From Tethya wilhelma (lineage: Eukaryota > Porifera > Demospongiae > Tethyida > Tethyidae): a stretch of DNA of 64,000 bases. The translations under genes and the position numbers were made by a program. The DNA is taken from NCBI GenBank assembly GCA_964030475.1, contig CAXIPT010000003.1, positions 7,012,511-7,076,510 on the forward strand. The letters run 5' to 3'. Of this stretch, positions 20,990 through 33,510 are shown piece after piece. Positions within the stretch are counted from its first letter, which is position 1, and each line of letters starts with the position of its first letter. Below the pieces are notes generated by a model. The model worked only from the letters and a program-made list of their open reading frames with translations, made no database searches and had not been told where the DNA came from.

Positions 20990-23330
20990 TTTCTGTTGAT
21001 CTCTATAGCTGAACTGATTATAAAACTACAAGACTATTAATTTTATAGTGTCTATTAGGTGTTACTTAGCTGTATGCATGCATGTGGAATACAATTAAAA
21101 TATCTGGAAATAATCAACTTTTGATTGCCATTCCATTCAGGTTTAGAAGACCATGCAATTCATATAACAAAGAGTGCCCACCTCAACTGTGTGCACATCT
21201 TTGTTCCCCTATAGCTTGGATTTGATCCTCAGCAGTATCATAATTACCATCTATACCACATGTCTGGATACTAGTGTATTTTAAGAAGTTGGTGTATTGT
21301 GCATTTTTCAACAAAAAACGTCACAAAATGTCCGTCAATATCTTTGGCTATATAATTTTATGTAACAGTACAAACTATCATCTTGTGCATGGTACCCAGA
21401 TTGCGCTAGAAACAAAACAAAAAAGTCACAAAAGGTCATTAGTAACACCATAGCGTTGATGTAGTGACACAGTTCCATTAAACACCTTGTCCCATGTCTC
21501 AATCTATGTCAAGACATATATAGATATGTATACGTTTAAGTTTTGCACCACAGGAGTTAGTTCATCTCTGGGTGATATATATAGCATGCAGCTTATACAT
21601 GTATAGTTCATAAGGCTAGTGCTAACTTGTGAGCCCGTTAAGTCGGTTTGAGTACTTGTTCCGATAATTCCTTGTTGAGTTTAATTTTCCTGATTGGCTT
21701 CTTGCTTGTGTTTCATGTATACTTGTGATTAGGTTTGATGGGCCTCCTTGACTGCCTTGTTTGGTTGTAAGTGTTGTCTGGCCTGACAAGAACGTCAAGG
21801 AGCAATAGCAAAACCACCAGCACACAAAGCCTGGTAGTATAATCTGAAAAATGGCATCTCAATCCAAAAGAAGGTCACTGAGTGTAGGAAAGATTTGTTA
21901 CGGATTTGGATTGTTCTTCCTTGTGTTTAGTGGTACTTCCAAAAATCTTCCTGATTTTCTCTCTTTTCTTTCAAAATAATGCTTCTTTGTCTCTTCCGAA
22001 TTCTTTTTTACTTTCACTCTATTGACTATAGTACCATGTATCTATTTTATTGCCAGTTGATCTCTCTATATAGCTGAACTGATTATAAAACTACAAGACT
22101 ATTAATTTTATAGTGTATATTAGGTGTTATTTAGTTGCATGCATGTGGAATATAATTAAATATCTGGAAATAATCAACTTTTGATTGCCATTCCAGCCCG
22201 GTTTAGGACGAATTTATAACAAAGAGTGCCCACCTCAACTGTGTGCATATCTTTGTTCCCCTATAGCTTGGAATTGTTCCTCAGGACTATCATATTACCA
22301 TCTATACCCCATGCACAAGAGGATAGTTTGTACTGTTACATATATAGCCAAAGATATTGGTGGACATTTTGGGACATTTTTTGTTGAAAAATGTGCAATA
22401 CACTAAGTCTTATAATACACTAGTAACCAGACATGGTACCCAGATCGCGCTATAGAAACAAAACAAAAAAGTCACAAAAGGTGATTAGTAATACAATAGC
22501 GTTTATGTAGTGACACAGTTCCTTTAAACACCTTGTCCCATGTCTCAATCTATGTCAAGACATAGATATGTGTACATTTAAGTGTTGCACCACATGAGTT
22601 AGTTCATCTCTGGGTGATAGCATATGCATGCAGCTTATGTGTGTAGTTCATAAGGCTAGTGCTAATCCCATCAACTCGCCAGCTCGTTAAGTTGGTTCGA
22701 GTACTTGTTCCGATAATTCCTTGTTGAGTTTCTCCTGATTGGCTTCTTGCTTGTGTTTCATGTATACTTGTGATTAGGTTTGATCGGCCTCCTTGACTAC
22801 CTTGTTTGGTTGTAAGTGTTGTCTGGCCTGACAAGAACGTCAAGGAGCAATAGCAAAACTGCAAGCACACAAAGCCCAGTTAATGGCATCTTAATCCAAA
22901 GGCAGGTCACTGAATGTAGGAAAGATTTGTTACGGATTGGGATTGTTCTTCCTTGTGTTTGGTGGTGCTTCCAAAAATCTTCCTGATTTTTCTCTTTTCT
23001 TCCAAAATAATGCTTCTTTATCTCTTCCGAATTTTTTCACTCAATTGACTAGAGTACCATAATATCTATTTTAATGCCAATTTTTCTATTGATCCCTATA
23101 GCTGATTATAAAACTAGAAGACTATTATTTTTATAGTGTTTATTTAGTTGCATGTATGCAGAATAAATAATTAAATATCTGGAAATAATCAACTTTTTTA
23201 AGCTATGTGCTATCTTGTTTCCCCCAGAGCTTGGATTTGATCCTCAACAATAAGATATTACCACCTATACCCCAGGATAGTTTATACTATTGCATATATA
23301 GCTAAATGTATTGATGGTCAAAATTAATAC
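20990..23330. repeat. Tandem triplication of a ~1.05-kb unit
   Basis: Blocks such as GATTATAAAACTACAAGACT occur at about 21015 and 22079, with a diverged form near 23105. CTGGCCTGACAAGAACGTCA recurs at 21779 and 22821. The first two units are nearly complete; the third is truncated. Each unit carries one end of a TTAA-type MITE (ends near 21480 and 22527). The shared minus-strand open frames containing FLSGQTTLTTKQGSQGG are repeats of one another and not independent genes. Confidence 0.8.
21259..21391. repeat. Inverted internal segment of tandem copy 1
   Basis: This 133-bp segment is the reverse complement of 22310-22435 in the second tandem copy, while sequence on both sides is in direct orientation. 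Both segments start and end with CATG, placing the inversion breakpoints at that tetranucleotide or within the surrounding palindromic ends. Confidence 0.85.
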
Positions 23331-26300
23331 CATGGCTCACAGAACATAAGAATCAAAATAAATGTTGACGAATTTAAATTTGGCTGTTGTGTACATGTGT
23401 GTTTAGGTACACCAGCTATTCAATACAAAATAATCCCCTGATTTGCAACCATCTCTCTACCCCATCCAACAGCACAAAGTTTGGTCCCAAATGATGTGCA
23501 GCAATGCTAATTGTTGTGCCCACATTGCCTCCTTCTGTTGTGAGGATAAACTTAAAGTGGGTGCACGTGGGGCTGGCCAGTGGCCATTTATCACACTAGA
23601 TCAACAATAATAGGTAAGTAGTGCTATGCTGGCCTTAACACTGTTTTTATGGCCTGTTGATCAATGTAATGCATGCACTGTAATATTCAAGCTTAATCAT
23701 ACCTAGGTAAGCACACTCGATGATTTTTGTCACTTTTTGAACCAAATCCTGAAGAAATATAAACTGTAGTGTTTTAATTGGTACTCTAACTGTAGTAGAA
23801 TTAAGGTCAATAGTGCTGTTCAGTGGAATGGAAGAAAAACCTCTGAGTTGAGAACATACTCAAACTTAATTCCCCAATTGTGGTCATTTATAAGGGTTCC
23901 ACTGTGCCTCCAATTTTTGTGGCACAATATTTCGTGAATTTTAGGATTGGACTGCATATCAGCTTGTTCCCAATAATAATTGTGAAATATCAACAAACTT
24001 CTTATTATTGTACCATGTCAGGTTTACATTTTGAAGTTTACTTCTAGTTGTATTGTACTGAATAATAGAATCATGTGCATTTGTACATATATAGATTCTG
24101 TAATCTTTTTAATGTAGCAACACAGCATCTCTTGCCCAAGTCCATTCCTCACCATAATTATTATTGTGAAATCAAGCCTACAAATTATTAATTGTGAACA
24201 TGTACTTACCATGCACCTTTGAGCATGCAGACACTATAATATAGCATTAGAGAATGCCTGGATGTGTTAGTATTAAATTTACCAGTAATTCTTGTTGTAT
24301 CATCATCATTCCATAAGTGTTAGGCGTAGACTACTGTAACATGCATGCAACTCTGGATAATCTTTGATGTGTATGTGTACATTAATAGTGTGATATCAAC
24401 AGTTGCTATACAGCAGTTACTGAATCGCCAGCAGAAAAATGTATCTCTGAGAGGCTTATAATTATGATGGTTAAACCTCTCTATCTTATGCCAGTGAATA
24501 GTGTGATTGCACAGAATATATATTTGTGTTTACTTGTCAGATCACCCTTTACCAGTCAAAATTTCTCCATTTCAATTTTGTGTCACATACCTTAAACATT
24601 GCCAGTTGCCCTCAACCACTTACTGTGTGTCCATGTGCAAGATAGTGTGTGAAATGTATGTACATGCAGTTATAGAAATTAATATTACACTTTTAAACCT
24701 TTCTGAATTTTCATTAAGGCATTTGTGTGCATCTCTACCTGGTACAATACTAACTGTTGTAATCAAAGTAATTTGAGATGCATTCCCAGGCCTTCACCAC
24801 CTTACTTTGACCAACTATGGTTGCCGCTAGCTACTGTACATATACAATGTGATGTCTTCTTGGTTGCTAATCGTAAAATTATTGAAGTAACAAGGTAATT
24901 TCTTTGAATCGATGATTGTCATGTGAGACCTCTAGTCCTTCCAGTCACTTGCTTTGATGTATATCATCTATACAGACCTGTAGCTTGCTGTCAGTGTGCA
25001 TACATGATCAATAATATTGTTTCAAATGATCAAATACAGTAAATTATTGTTGTTTACAAGGTGGTGTTATGAAAAAAGGAGTTGCATTGGTATAATATTA
25101 TTATATGCCACGCACTCTCTCCAACATTAGTGTATGATTTCTTCTCAGGTCGACTGCATTGACATTCAGACTTCAACCTTCTAAATCAGTGAATCTGTTT
25201 GCATGCAAGAAATGCTTCTAGTAGTTATGTAGCTTTGTTGTGCACATGTAACTCATTGTTTTTGAGTCCTGTAATGTGTGTGTGTGTTTGGTCAGGGATG
25301 GATGGCGGGGTGGAAGGGTTGCAGATGTAGTAGAACTGGTCATGAAATAGATGTAGGCTATACACCGTGTTTGTAATTGTGGTTGCTTGATAATGTAATT
25401 AATAATCTTAATTTGCATGTATCAGCTCGCACACTGGCTTTTACTAATGATTCCCATGCAGTCATGCAAATTTATGAAGCAGCACCACAATGGCCATTAA
25501 TTTTATGTACAGGATGCTTCGATAGTTACTGTTACATTGTTATTGGTTACCACAAAGTGTCTTTTTTCAGGTACATTTCATGCATAATGTCATGATATCA
25601 CTATACCCTACATGAGAGCTATAATTATTTCTTAGCCAATGACTTAAAATAATTTCAATTCACCTTTGTAGAACTTGTCAGTAGCAGCAGAGATCTCTTC
25701 AGTGAGTAAGGTATTTTCGTCTGTGCATCTTGTTTAGTCTTGGTTTCACTTTCATGCAAATAGCACTAATTTTTTTGTCTATGAAAGACTATAGTGCTGT
25801 AGTGGCTTGTTTATATAACAATCTGCTTTGCTATAAAGCCCTAGTAATATAGGGGTTTTTTGGTTAGTTAATGTTGTTATCTTAGGTATGCACGATCATG
25901 GTTAGCCGGGTGTATGTATCTGAAACTTTATACGTAATCTGAAGTTAATTTCATCTATCCATGTACATAATAATTATTATAACACGACGGCATACGTGCA
26001 TAATGGGTTGAAAGTCAGCAGAAGTGAGTTGAAAAATAATCAAAATGAGTTCTGAATCATTTTCATGTACGCAGGCAAAAAGATCATCTGCTCATTCACT
26101 GCAGAAGAGAGATCAAGTAAGTAAGAAGTGCCACCCAATGACTGAGGAAGTTGAGATGAGACCATTTCCATAGAGTGTGGAACATGGAGTAATGCTAGAA
26201 TTGACATGATTGAGGACAAGAGTATATTTGAGGATCATTATAACAATCGGAGAGCATAAACTAAAATAATTGACTTATACAGTAAATAATAAGTGTACTT

Positions 26301-26651
26301 TAATGACATGGTGTATACGGTATAAGAAAAGCAAGATGAGACATCGCCAGGAATGTGAAGCCAGCATTAATCACCATCACACATGGAACACTCTAGTCAT
26401 ACAACACAGAGCATTATAGATTGCACACAATTATAATCACCTTTTGTGTCTATGCTTGTATGGTTTGTCCATGATACAGGTGTTCAACCTCACACTGAGA
26501 TAGTAGCGAAATACTGCAGTGAGTAGAGACATTGGGAAATGATGGGCAACATTTCAATAGAATACTAAAGTATAGTCACCATTTTCAATTTAGGCATACA
26601 TGCCGATTAAAACTAAGACAGCAGCCAGTTGAAAATTGAGACCCTATTGAA

Positions 26652-26655
<4 letters not shown>
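23331..26655. other. No gene recognised
   Basis: I see no coding region that I can support in this AT-rich stretch. Open frames are short and without recognisable domains. A long intron or intergenic sequence is likely. Confidence 0.5.
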
Positions 26656-26690
<35 letters not shown>

Positions 26691-26693
26691 GTG
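26656..26693. repeat. (GT)n microsatellite
   Basis: About eighteen GT dinucleotides with one C interruption. The cysteine/valine-rich open frame through it is an artefact. Confidence 0.95.
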
Positions 26694-27266
26694 AGGGTTT
26701 ACACAGAAAAAAATACATAACAATGAGCACACAATGCCATGGTGTATGTGTTACACAAACATCAATAGGAAGTGTGTGCATTGGTAGATTCAGGTTCACT
26801 GACCACCATTCCCCAGTGATCATAAAAGCTCTAAAGATGAAGGGTAAGCAACAAGAAACTCTGACCTACAAAACAACAAAAACAAGAATTACAAGATTGT
26901 TTAATTGAGTCCATAACTCCCAATTAGTCACTCCTTTGACTCAAGTTACAGAATACAACAAAAGGAGAGAAATTTTTAGGGGAGAATAATAGACACGACG
27001 ACAATAGGCACCACTGTCTGCATGAATGGAATCACTGGCAATCACATGTGTTTCTAACCAGACTACTGGGCAAGGCACCTTCAATTACGATGAATACCAA
27101 ACTCTATCGCGGTAGTCAATCAATAGTAAAAACCTTTTGCTTGGATGGGTAGATGAGGAGCATTACAATATTATGTCTAACCGGGAGTAACAGGGAATAT
27201 ACTGTGAAGCTGTTAGGAGTACGACATTTTCTAGTTTCATAAAAGCTCTCAATAAAAACATGAATA

Positions 27267-28104
27267 CTAATCACCATCTTTGTGTGGTTGTGTGACAAAA
27301 CCAATCCCTGTGGCTAGTGCTCCAAATTGAGAGAGAAAACAAACAAAATAGTGGCTGTATCTGAATGATGCTGCTGCTGAATATGCTGCTAGCCACCTGT
27401 ATACATACAATACATGTGAAGGATTGGTAAAACACCTGGCTAACACCCATGCCTTTACACAGTGGAAGAGCCAAGAAAAACTCTGCAACAAAAATAAGAA
27501 TCTATCATGATGACATTCAATCTGAATAGAGATGCCATAAGTACTAATATGAAAAAGAAATTCGGTTTATTACATGTCAGGTTAGGCTATTCAGTCTTCT
27601 AAAATAAGTTCAGCTATTGGAAAAATTTTTGGAAATTCAGTATAGACAGAAGTCCATAATGCAACAACATACAGTATAACACAAGGAATATATGATTGTG
27701 TGGATGAAATACAGAATGATGACCTCCCTGGACCTATAATAAACAATTATGTCTGTACATATAAGTGATGAATCCATACACACAGTACATTCCACAAAGA
27801 CACCACGATGTGAAGATACAAAATCCACACAATTATATATTAATTTATAGCACAAAAAAAGAATGCAAACACAACCACTAGAAGGGCAGTCTAACAAGAT
27901 ACAAAACAAAACACAGAAGCCACAAGTTGTCAACAGGTGCAAATTTATAATAATAAGTGACTGACAGACACTTACCCAAGGATGCACTAGCAGTGGTAGA
28001 AATGCCACATACAGGACAGTCACACCAAGAGCTGAGGCAAGTGGAAGCAGCAGAAGTTCACAAACTACTAGGTAATGGTCGACAATATTGTATGCAGTGC
28101 GCAT
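27267..28104 (-). CDS. Possible exons of a multi-pass membrane protein
   Basis: A minus-strand exon candidate (28104-27976) encodes two hydrophobic stretches including LLLLPLASALGVTVLYVAFL and ends at a strong donor (GG|GTAAGTG). A second candidate begins after a TTGTTGCAG acceptor at about 27483 and reads SFSWLFHCVKAWVLA. A possible 40-base intron then leads to RWLAAYSAAASFRYSHYF and FLSQFGALATGIGFV. Joined phases agree. I do not recognise the family. Upstream and downstream exons could not be placed, so the coordinates are partial. It faces away from the bZIP gene that starts right of it. Confidence 0.35.
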
Positions 28105-28180
28105 TAAAAAGAAAGTCTCCTCTAGATCTGTAGGCTAGCTATCACCACTGTCTACCTTCACACTGCTTTAGCAGTTGCAG

Positions 28181-28815
28181 TCAGACATGGTGCCGCATCA
28201 GCCTTGCACATTCAAGTGACGCCAGTGAAAGACAGTGAAGGCATACCACCAACACTCAAACGTTCATTGTAAGTCAATTTCCGATTAGATACTGAGAGCT
28301 AGACTGGAAGATTTATGAATCACATCAGAGCCTGTGTCCACCATGACGACAGCTACACCTCTCTTAGTGACGGTGGTGATAGATGCAACTTAACAGCCTA
28401 AATACTGAAGGTCAAAGGTTTACTCTTGGTTTCTCAAGTGAGAGTGTGGAAGAAGGCAACAACTCTGATACAGGTAAACTATGCCCAGTTCGTGTGTTGA
28501 TCACTTGAGTAAAATGTTCATGTGTGTCTTCATAGGCTATGAGACCATGTCGGCCTCAACCTCACCTGGCAACACCAGTACCAATGAGAGCCAGAGAGTG
28601 AAGCCACTCTCCCCACCCCAGTCCTCAGCCCTACCTGCCCTCCCTCCTCTGGGGGACAATGTTGACCCAGTGGCTCTCATTGATGCAAGAATAAAGGTGT
28701 GCAGTGAGAGAGCTCTATTCTGTACATCTACATGTAAAATACTGTACTTATGTCTTCAGTTCTCTCATCCATACACACACACATTCACTCACACTCGCAT
28801 ACACACACACACACA

Positions 28816-28863
<48 letters not shown>

Positions 28864-29277
28864 GCACTTCATGTGTAGTCGTGAAGTGAACCTGACAGAG
28901 GAAGAGAAGGAGACCCTTAAAGCTGAAGGTCTCCCCATACCCACCACACTACCTCTTACTAAGGTATCATAGAATCTAAGATTGTCCATTAGTATACTTA
29001 CTACCCATTGCCACACGTACTTGCAGACAGAGGAGAAGGCTCTGAGAAATGTTCGTAGAAAGATAAGAAACAAGGTAACCAAAGATGGTGCCAGTGATAG
29101 TCTATTTCAGCACATCATTGTTGGGATATATTTTGTCCTCTTTTGATAGGTTTCTGCTCAGGAGAGTAGGAAACGAAAGAAACAGCATTTGATGACAATG
29201 GAAGAAAAGTAAGCTGTTCTAATTAAACTAGTGATTTTGTTTATGAGGAATGCTTGTATTGTGTTTCAGGGTCAAGG
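28181..29277 (+). CDS. CREB3-like bZIP factor, 5' part (split by misassembly)
   Basis: Exons 28181-28268, 28329-28372, 28411-28473, 28536-28698, 28879-28963, 29027-29074, 29150-29208 and the start of the next at 29270 have matching phases. The protein has an acidic, Ser-rich N-terminal region, a Pro-rich segment, LTEEEKETLKAEGLPIPTTL, then TEEKALRNVRRKIRNK and SAQESRKRKKQHL: the conserved pre-basic and basic region of the CREB3/CREB3L (OASIS) family. These factors sit in the ER membrane and are released by proteolysis to act in the nucleus (family knowledge). The contig ends inside the leucine-zipper exon; the rest is at 35892-36456. The first exon(s) are not identified. Confidence 0.85.
28772..28860. 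repeat. (CA)n microsatellite in bZIP intron
   Basis: An interrupted CA repeat just upstream of the exon at 28879. The contig starting at 35424 opens inside the same repeat, which marks the overlap between the two contigs. Confidence 0.95.
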
Positions 29278-29278
29278 N

Positions 29279-29322
<44 letters not shown>
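29279..29322. repeat. (GT)n microsatellite at contig start
   Basis: A pure GT run that begins the contig after the join at 29278. It is probably why the assembler stopped or joined here. Confidence 0.95.
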
Positions 29323-29324
<2 letters not shown>

Positions 29325-31620
29325 CCTCAAACCACAGGCCTATCCTGTGTTGTTTAAACAATAGGACATAAAATACTCTTGATATTTAAATATATAGATG
29401 CATAGAAAGTTCCCTTATTGTGTATCTTTATTCTGGTCTTAGTGAAAGCGGAGGAAACGAATGAGACCCTTAAAGCTGAATATCTTCCCATACCCACAAC
29501 GTTACCTCTTACTATGAATTTCTATTTTGTTTCCTTTTCAATCAGTTTCCGCTCAGGAGAGTAGGAAATGACAGAAGCAGCATTTGATGATAATGGAAGA
29601 AAAGTAAGCTGTTCTAATTAAACTAGTGATTCTGTTTATGAGGAATGCTTGTATTGTGTTTCAGGGTCAAGGCATTCTCTGATGAAAACCTACAATTGAA
29701 GAAGAAAGTAGAAGTTTTGGAGACAGAAAACAAGTGTGTGTGTGTAGTATTGCATTATTAAAGCCATATACTATCTATAGACATGCACATGTGCACACAA
29801 TATACATAGTGTGTCTGGATTCTTACAGGCGCTCTCTCACGGAAGTGAAAGTAAACTCAAAATTACATTAAGTAAATGAAGCCACAAACAGATTACACAA
29901 GTATGCGCAAAAAATTAACTATGCATACAAGTTTGTGTGGACTATGACAGTTTTGGACAAAAATGCCATGCTGCTGGCAGCTTTGACTCCTCACAGCAGC
30001 AGCAGCAGATGGGTAAGGCTCACATTTATCTCAAAGACAGTCAGTAGCAAAAAGTTTGCATCACCATGAGAAGTTCTGAGTCTGGGAATGAGACTAAGGT
30101 AACACCAGCACACTTTCAACTCCATTCATTGGCTATGCAAGGCTCCTGGAAGACGAATACGTCAGCTGTTTTAGCTATCAAAGTTCTTTTTGCCTCCCTT
30201 TCGCTTTTATTCCTTGGCTTTTGAGAATTTTAATCGCTGAAACCAGACACATGGACATTAGCAATGAACTGCGACATTTGGAATTATGCAAAATAATTGC
30301 ATTCTAATGACATATACACGACCAATGAGATTTGAAAATTGATTTTTGGGATAAGAAATCAAACTAAAATCACTTCCACGAGAGATCACCTTTAATCCCA
30401 TCCAATAGCTTGCAGCTTGCACACGCTTTTTTTACTTCTTATCTGGGGTTACTTTCGTAGAATGTTGGATATAGTAGATTGGTTAATTGTTTGCATAGAA
30501 TAAGCTATAGTATAGGTTAATAATATAAGCTACATAATTATCTTGTTTGTTGATGTATTTCTTGCTATACTCCTCTTCTTTCCATCAGTTCATTCCTGCT
30601 CTCTCTTCTCTCTTGAGTGTAAGACTAACTCGTGCTGTGTGGCTGGTTCAAGCTGATCTTCATCAGAGAAGAAGATGAAAGTGCAGAACTAGACAGTGTC
30701 TCCCTGTCGTGACTGACGTTGAGCTTTCAGCTCAAAAAAAATGAGACTCAAGCCACAGTGTGGTATACCATTAGTGACAATGTGTGTAATCTCTGAAGGT
30801 GCAAGTGTGTTTAATCCATACATACCAGAAATGAATTTGTGTGGATATTAAGCTAGCTCTGCTAATTAAAAACCTATTATTATACTGTAACTTGACTTTT
30901 ACACATGTTTCAGCAAATTGACTTGATTATTCACATGATCAATCTTACATTTACATCACAACAGATAAGTGTTCAAGGTTTCTTGTACATTAATCATTTC
31001 CATAATGAGTAGGAGTAGATTTCCTTCCTCTATAACATCACAGCTTGGATTAGACTTCGCAGTCCCACCATTGTCACTCTCATTTGGGATTTCACCATTC
31101 TCAGAAGCATTACTCTTGATCCTTAGCACTTTGGCAAGACAGCAAGATCTTCCATAGCAGGCCCAATGAGGAGGTCTCATTCCACTTGGTCCTGTACCAG
31201 TAGAAGCAACGAATTTAACAGCAGACAGGCCCCCACTTTACCCGATTCTGATGTACCTCAATCTCACATAGAAAGTAGCTGTCACCCTAGAGACTCCACA
31301 TTTACTGATTCAGAAGTGTCTGTGCCATCGGGTCATTGCCTCGAATGGCAATAATTCCTGGTTCTCAATTGGTTGACATAACAGTCTTGTCTGTCTGGTT
31401 GGGGTGCCTGAAGCACTACTTTTGAATGTGGAATATTGATCTCTTGTTCCACTTGATGTGTGCCACACCTCGATCAACTGTAACACTGGACTAGGACACT
31501 AGACACTGACTATTTTTCAGCAGATCACAACAGAGAGTCATGGCTCACCAGTCATCAGATTCCAACTAAGTGAACTGACAAAGGGATTTAACCTCAAATG
31601 GCAATGGTCACTATTCACGG
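29320..31620. repeat. Mosaic segment, inverted copy of 7963-10945
   Basis: See the entry at 7963-10945. This copy lacks the 414-bp insertion and, at its right side, is interrupted at 31614 by a roughly 1-kb element. Confidence 0.75.
29455..29735 (+). pseudogene. CREB3-like bZIP pseudogene
   Basis: Degraded copies of bZIP exons: ETLKAEYLPIP near 29462-29495, then a basic-region exon that reads SAQESRK followed by a stop, and then an intact zipper exon (VKAFSDENLQLKKKVEVLET, 29666-29732). The exon carrying ALRNVRRKIRNK is missing. Intron sequence is also conserved, so it arose by DNA duplication, not retrotransposition. Confidence 0.7.
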
Positions 31621-32620
31621 TAGTATTATTATTATTATTATTTCATAGAATGCCACAATAGGCACAAGAGGGTAAGGGGAATATACAAACACAAACACAT
31701 AAAAATTATTAAGAGTTAGATTCATTCAGGCTAACATTATGCAGCAGCTGCCGAGAACGAGTTCTACTGGCTATAGGCAGCCAGTAGGAACGATCACTAC
31801 TAAGAGTGTCTACAACAAAGCCAGGCCTGTTATCCTTGACTTCAAAAACAGCAGATACTAGGTCGTCATGACGTATCTGACCAGTAGTGGGACCTGGAGA
31901 AGCTGGATGAATCTCCTTGCTGGTAATCTTAACAGGAGACCAGACTAGACCACCATCAGCTTGTTGGACACAGATGCCAGTGGAGTCATCATCATCAGCA
32001 TAACAAAAAACGTCCTTGGTACCCGAAAGATCAATATTATCTAGGTCATCTTTAACAGCTTTGATGGTATCAAAATCACCAAACTCCACAGAGACCGTCT
32101 GACTAGTAGTATGACCTCAGCTTCATTAGACGGTGACAAAGTCTCAGCAGCAGATAAAGCGAGATTCTCATCATTAGGTACAATAACATGACATGGAGAA
32201 TTGGTAACCTTGGAGGTAGGGCTATGAGAAGGAGGCAGGGGCAGGTTGGCTACACCATCAAGGAGTGCAGAAGGCTGTTGACCAGGAGGTACTGGCTTTC
32301 TTCCTCTCCTGGTTCGCTTCCTCTTCCTCTTCTTAGTAGGTACAGGAGCCGGACCAGCCACTACACTAGCCTCAACCTGAGTCCGTGGAGCCACTGACTC
32401 AGAAGGCACCGGGGTAGGCCAGAAGAGATTCAGAGAGAGCCCAGAATTGGACCTTCTGATGTCCCAACAAGCATCACTGAGCTTCAAACCATGCAACTGA
32501 AGAGTTACAGAAGCAGGGAGGGGTAGACCAAGCTGATAGAGCTTGAGGAAGTCACCTCAGAGAAACTCAGAGAGTACGGCCTTTTTTTTTTATTTTTATT
32601 TTTTTATTTTTTTTTTATAT
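31615..32620 (-). mobile_element. ~1-kb insertion with basic ORF and (ATT)n tail
   Basis: The sequence GGTCACTAT...ATGGAACC is continuous in the duplicate (8041-8060, inverted) but here is split by about 1,006 bases. On the minus strand the insert opens with an A-rich tract, encodes a protein in two overlapping frames (32496-32041 and 32089-31709, one frameshift) with a basic stretch KKRKRKRTRRGRK and a C-terminal RSYWLPIASRTRSR, and ends in AAT triplets (plus strand 31620-31640). A microsatellite 3' tail is typical of several LINE families; the protein could be an ORF1. No reverse transcriptase is present, and I do not recognise the protein. Confidence 0.5.
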
Positions 32621-32639
32621 ATGGAACCAAAAGAGTAGT

Positions 32640-32945
32640 AGATACAGATTATGCAACAGTTATGTACTATGCAGAGCCTAACTATAGTTTCACAAGATGG
32701 TTGTTAGCTGGGGCCCAGCTGCAGGCCAAGGGTCATGTCCAATGCTCACACGTCACATATTGATGCACCTTCACTTGACAACAGGAGTTGATACTCTGCG
32801 TATATAGGCTAAACACTTCTGTTTCGCAATGCTACATTGGCTATAGCCCCTTAATTAACATCTGCAGATCGCATTGACTGCCTGGCTCATCTTCCCTTTG
32901 ATGTACTAGCTTATAATAACAAGGTACGACAAGAGGATCCCACTA
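32640..32945 (+). repeat. Interspersed repeat, copy 2
   Basis: Second copy of the repeat at 7640-7925. It lies directly right of the element inserted at 31615-32620 and is separated from it only by the resumed flank. Confidence 0.7.
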
Positions 32946-33270
32946 ATAGTGCTCAATCTTAAGGGTGGTTGGTCACACCCACGCACTTAGGGATAGTTCA
33001 AGCAGCAAGTTATTGCATCAAATTATCTTCAGTATACGTAGTTTTGTAGATACGCCTGGTGTATATAACTTGCATATGCAAATACAAGTGGTGCACCTAG
33101 ATACAGTGGAAAACAGTTTCATGCTTCGTCCAAACGTCTCCAAACTTTGTCAGGGACCATTTCTCATCAATGCCAGAGAGATTTTACAAATTGCAAGCTT
33201 GCAAGTTAAAATTTTCATATCATGACCTCACAGAAAATCTGTTCTAGCTTTAAAATTGGGGAAAACTCTC

Positions 33271-33491
33271 TGTTACGTCAAGATTTGACCACATGTAGAT
33301 TGTGTAAGGTCCCATTCTGATGCTTAGTGGCAATTATGCAAGTGTAACAATTTAATATTGACAGTTGTAACTATTGTGTGTTTATACTAGACTATGTGAA
33401 CTCTGTACCCTAATTGTAATATTCATGACTGTATGATTCTAATGCACATGTGCAGTTGAGATAATAAGTTGATTGATGGAACCTTGTGACA
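33271..33491 (+). repeat. Candidate 5' LTR of Ty3-like element
   Basis: The stretch starts TGTTAC and ends GTGACA, an imperfect inverted pair typical of LTR ends, and lies immediately before the candidate primer-binding site and gag. Only one copy is in the window, so the boundaries are a guess. Confidence 0.4.
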
Positions 33492-33510
33492 GTGGAGGTC
33501 CTGCCGAGAC
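33492..33510 (+). promoter_or_regulatory. Candidate tRNA primer-binding site
   Basis: GTGGAGGTCCTGCCGAGACC directly follows the candidate LTR. TGGAGGTCC is shared with the two other Ty3-like leaders (12745 and 60755), and a PBS normally begins TGG, complementary to the tRNA CCA end. The matching tRNA cannot be named from here. Confidence 0.4.

Noticed and set aside
28772..28860. CRISPR-like or spacer-repeat arrangement
   Set aside because: It is a dinucleotide microsatellite; no direct repeats with unique spacers exist anywhere in the window.
28704..28889. His/Thr-rich open frames through CA repeats (also at 35252-35504 and 57923-58120)
   Set aside because: They are translations of microsatellites in introns or intergenic sequence.
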